A DNA stretch of 64,000 nt from Sycon ciliatum (taxonomy: Eukaryota; Porifera; Calcarea; Leucosolenida; Sycettidae): the NCBI RefSeq assembly GCF_964019385.1, contig NC_088653.1:16248598-16312597 (forward strand), given 5' to 3'. Both the position numbers and the translations under genes were made by a program. The notes below the pieces were generated by a model that did not search any database, had not been told where the DNA came from, and saw only the letters and a program-made list of their open reading frames with translations. Of the stretch, positions 63,201-64,000 are shown piece by piece. The stretch's first letter is position 1. Every line of letters starts with the position of its first letter.

Positions 63201-63735
63201 GCCGCCCAATGATGCAGTCGTCATTCCTGTTATTCCTAGTTCACTCGAGTCCGATGTCGTTCGTGCTGCTCATGTGAACTGTGGTCATGCGTCTTGGGAG
63301 GGTACATGGCGCTTCCTCCGCTCGAAGTGCTATTTCCCGAACATGGCTGCCCAATGTCAGCAGTTTGTGCGCCACTGTTCGCCGTGTGCTGCTGGTGGTG
63401 AGAAAGTGGTGGATGTTGAACTGCTGAAGCGTGATGTTGGTGCTGCAGATGCTGTTGCGGATGTGTCTGCTGCAGATGCTGTTGCTGATGTGCCTGCTGC
63501 AGATGCTGTTATTGTTGTGCCTGCTGCAGATGCTGTTATTGATGTGCCTGCTGCAGATGCTGTTATTGATGTGCCTGCTCCTGGTGCTGTCCCTGATGCT
63601 GGGTCTCGGTTTGATCCCCGTGATCCTAATTATGTGCCGCTTCGAACCCCTGCCGATGATCCTGCTCCGTATCAGTTTCGCCCATATGGCCTCTGTCAGC
63701 GTGGTTCGCTTGCACCCCCTCAGCGCTTCCGTTAG
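60223..63735 (+). CDS. gag-pol: Gag-protease-RT-RNase H polyprotein without integrase core
   Basis: An open frame from 60148; the ATG at 60223 (MASSAGHSLLRPY) looks more natural. Counted from 60148: gag about 26-300 with CCHC knuckles CYRCNKVGHIQRNC (230-243) and CYGCKERGHVRSAC (about 258); protease with AAIDSCSTHT (about 322); RT with VRPCLDYRQLNK (about 560), LLDISKAYLNIRI and YVDD (about 664); RNase H with WCDASD (about 810), INIAELDAV and FTDSK (about 870). An integrase-type zinc motif follows (HVNCGH, then CQQFVRHCSPC, about 1040-1085). Where the DDE core should follow, there are five to six 9-residue repeats (AADAVIDVP) and a short tail DPRDPNYVPLRTP. No frameshift is needed between gag and pol. 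RT type is LTR-element, between Ty3/gypsy and BEL/Pao in feel; I leave it unassigned. Confidence 0.9.
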   Translation: MASSAGHSLLRPYRGGDDDLEAFLLKFRVVSRIQKWTSEAKRMDHFPLFLDKDAFTVWSALPDVEQTSEEVVHGALRAAFCITPAEAYKKFVARTLRRGESVDVYLADLRRFLRQSGHIEAHDTSSGKSCDPVLLEQFLLGIPQVLACQVRLQHALHCMTVDQCADQVRVLVSATQVSAAPVQGARSAAFAATSSSSSGPSKRSVLCYRCNKVGHIQRNCPQLPKSPASGEPVCYGCKERGHVRSACPQRKGCAGAAASEDVGHVCVASEIDGPAVALPRIFLPVKRCDAVAFRRCVAAIDSCSTHTLVSRQLAEDLALEVTTSTPDIITVDGNTLKVLGSAVLDVERVDETVFLPFSSVSVSIVPELSVVNADVLLGLNLISQHGGVDLKYADSKLVGASFGQAASASADVPSSDVRSDDGDSPQLLRHVTVEHDGEDVILTTADGSVRWRADVGYWELTWAWKDEPPTRPVGSGIGEYPRHSLSTDQESQFCEEVDMWIRNGWLVPHDQAVHGEPGAVLPLLAVAQTHKESTPVRPCLDYRQLNKLIVSHPGLDVPVCQEKLRQWRSIGNADSHVLLDISKAYLNIRIAPALAKFQTVVWKGQLFAMERMGFGLSIAPKFMDIIVKWVLRAYADVDNYVDDLYVPKPRLRAVTVQLSQYGLPTKPAEPVVSARVLGLQLSESADGQVRWKRRGDVMPTCQPDAITRREIFKWCGKLTSHYPVGSWLRPACSYLKRLSSLQPGWDDPVSHEVVACCAEVIHRLRTDDPAQGVWSVPEGAQWSLWCDASDIAHGAVIQADGMIVEDGCWLRQKDDRRHINIAELDAVIKGLNLAVQWQVKELTLFTDSKTVAAWLQSVLGNVSRVSVSGLQQVLVQRRLQIITDLVAVTGLTVKVQWISSQQNKADQLTRVPSSWIRCGKTLLARTAPSVTAAVVTVGLFSLDRVSAAQNADPRIVSTRQQVINGAPVTDPAFVKVKSQLVVHDGMLCRSVKLPPNDAVVIPVIPSSLESDVVRAAHVNCGHASWEGTWRFLRSKCYFPNMAAQCQQFVRHCSPCAAGGEKVVDVELLKRDVGAADAVADVSAADAVADVPAADAVIVVPAADAVIDVPAADAVIDVPAPGAVPDAGSRFDPRDPNYVPLRTPADDPAPYQFRPYGLCQRGSLAPPQRFR
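63430..63600 (+). repeat. 27-bp coding repeat replacing the integrase core
   Basis: About five copies of GCTGCAGATGCTGTTATTGA plus TGTGCCT, encoding AADAVIDVP. Confidence 0.9.
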
Positions 63736-63789
63736 TTTTGCTTTGTGGCGCTATTTAGTATTTGTGGTGGTATTTTCTTTTGCATACCA

Positions 63790-63802
63790 CCAGGGGGAGA
63801 GG
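63790..63802 (+). promoter_or_regulatory. Polypurine tract
   Basis: AGGGGGAGAGG directly before the 3' LTR, the plus-strand primer site. Confidence 0.85.
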
Positions 63803-64000
63803 TGAAGTAGAGTAACCCTCTTGCGCATGTTGTACGTAATGTAATGATTGATACGTACTTTCGATATTGATTTCGCTGGTGCACACGTTGGTGCAGTGCT
63901 GGTACACGCGCTGGTGCACGCGCTGATGCACGCGCTGGTGCAGCCAGTTGTTTTCCGTTGTACGTGATGCAGCTTGTTGAGGAGAAGGGTTTTCAATATC
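63803..64000 (+). repeat. 3' LTR, truncated by the window end
   Basis: Matches 59780-59977 with one difference. Confidence 0.95.

Larger units (their letters stand above)
59780..64000 (+). mobile_element. Young LTR retrotransposon lacking the integrase core, 3' end cut by the window
   Basis: Two LTRs with one difference in 198 bp, a primer binding site, an intact 1195-codon ORF and a polypurine tract. Predicted full length is about 4.4 kb if the LTRs are equal. It inserted in the 17-bp minisatellite. The near-identical LTRs and intact ORF suggest recent movement. Confidence 0.9.

Overview
This window is intergenic or intronic DNA from a repeat-rich animal genome, most likely a marine invertebrate; I cannot name the species. 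The animal assignment rests on calcium-binding EGF-like exons with proper splice sites, a spliced signal-peptide exon, and the transposon mix (Penelope-like, CR1/L2-like and R2-like LINEs, Ty3/gypsy and another LTR element, hAT, Harbinger-like, Tigger-like and an integrase-type DNA transposon). There is one 200-base assembly gap (8801-9000). No ordinary complete host gene is visible. Host coding evidence is limited to two EGF exons on the minus strand (50920-51043, 54216-54329) and an 88-nt signal-peptide exon present twice (7926-8013 plus, 10078-10165 minus).

Layout. 1-2740: tRNA-like dispersed repeats, a SINE and small MITEs. 2740-12698: a long inverted repeat around the gap; its arms differ by several datable insertions, including a 2.4-kb (TAA)n-punctuated concatemer at 4466-6900. 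12699-16360: repeats and foldback MITEs. 16363-18588: an intact integrase-type DNA transposon. 19.4-29.2 kb: hammerhead-ribozyme repeats, including a three-unit 228-bp tandem array, LINE remains and a Penelope-like hairpin. 29.8-32.6 kb: a LINE split by a Harbinger-like element that itself carries an R2-type LINE fragment. 33-34.1 kb: Penelope-like tails and a SINE. 34.4-40.1 kb: a decayed Ty3/gypsy element interrupted by a hAT remnant. 40-43.7 kb: Penelope-like pieces and two more hammerheads. 44.7-49.5 kb: LINE remains and a tandem tRNA-like SINE array. 50-55 kb: EGF exons among microsatellites. 57-59.8 kb: two minisatellites. 59780 to the window end: a young LTR retrotransposon with an intact 1195-codon ORF but no integrase catalytic core.

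The unifying theme is RNA-based mobility. At least eight well-formed type I hammerhead motifs are present, with compensatory base changes in stems I and II. They sit in a tandem satellite (retrozyme-like), in hairpins, beside Penelope-like sequences and fused to tRNA-derived SINEs. Penelope-like tails occur three times as self-complementary units with equal-length arms. Many units end in (TAA)n, and one string of five units lies between a single 14-bp target-site duplication.
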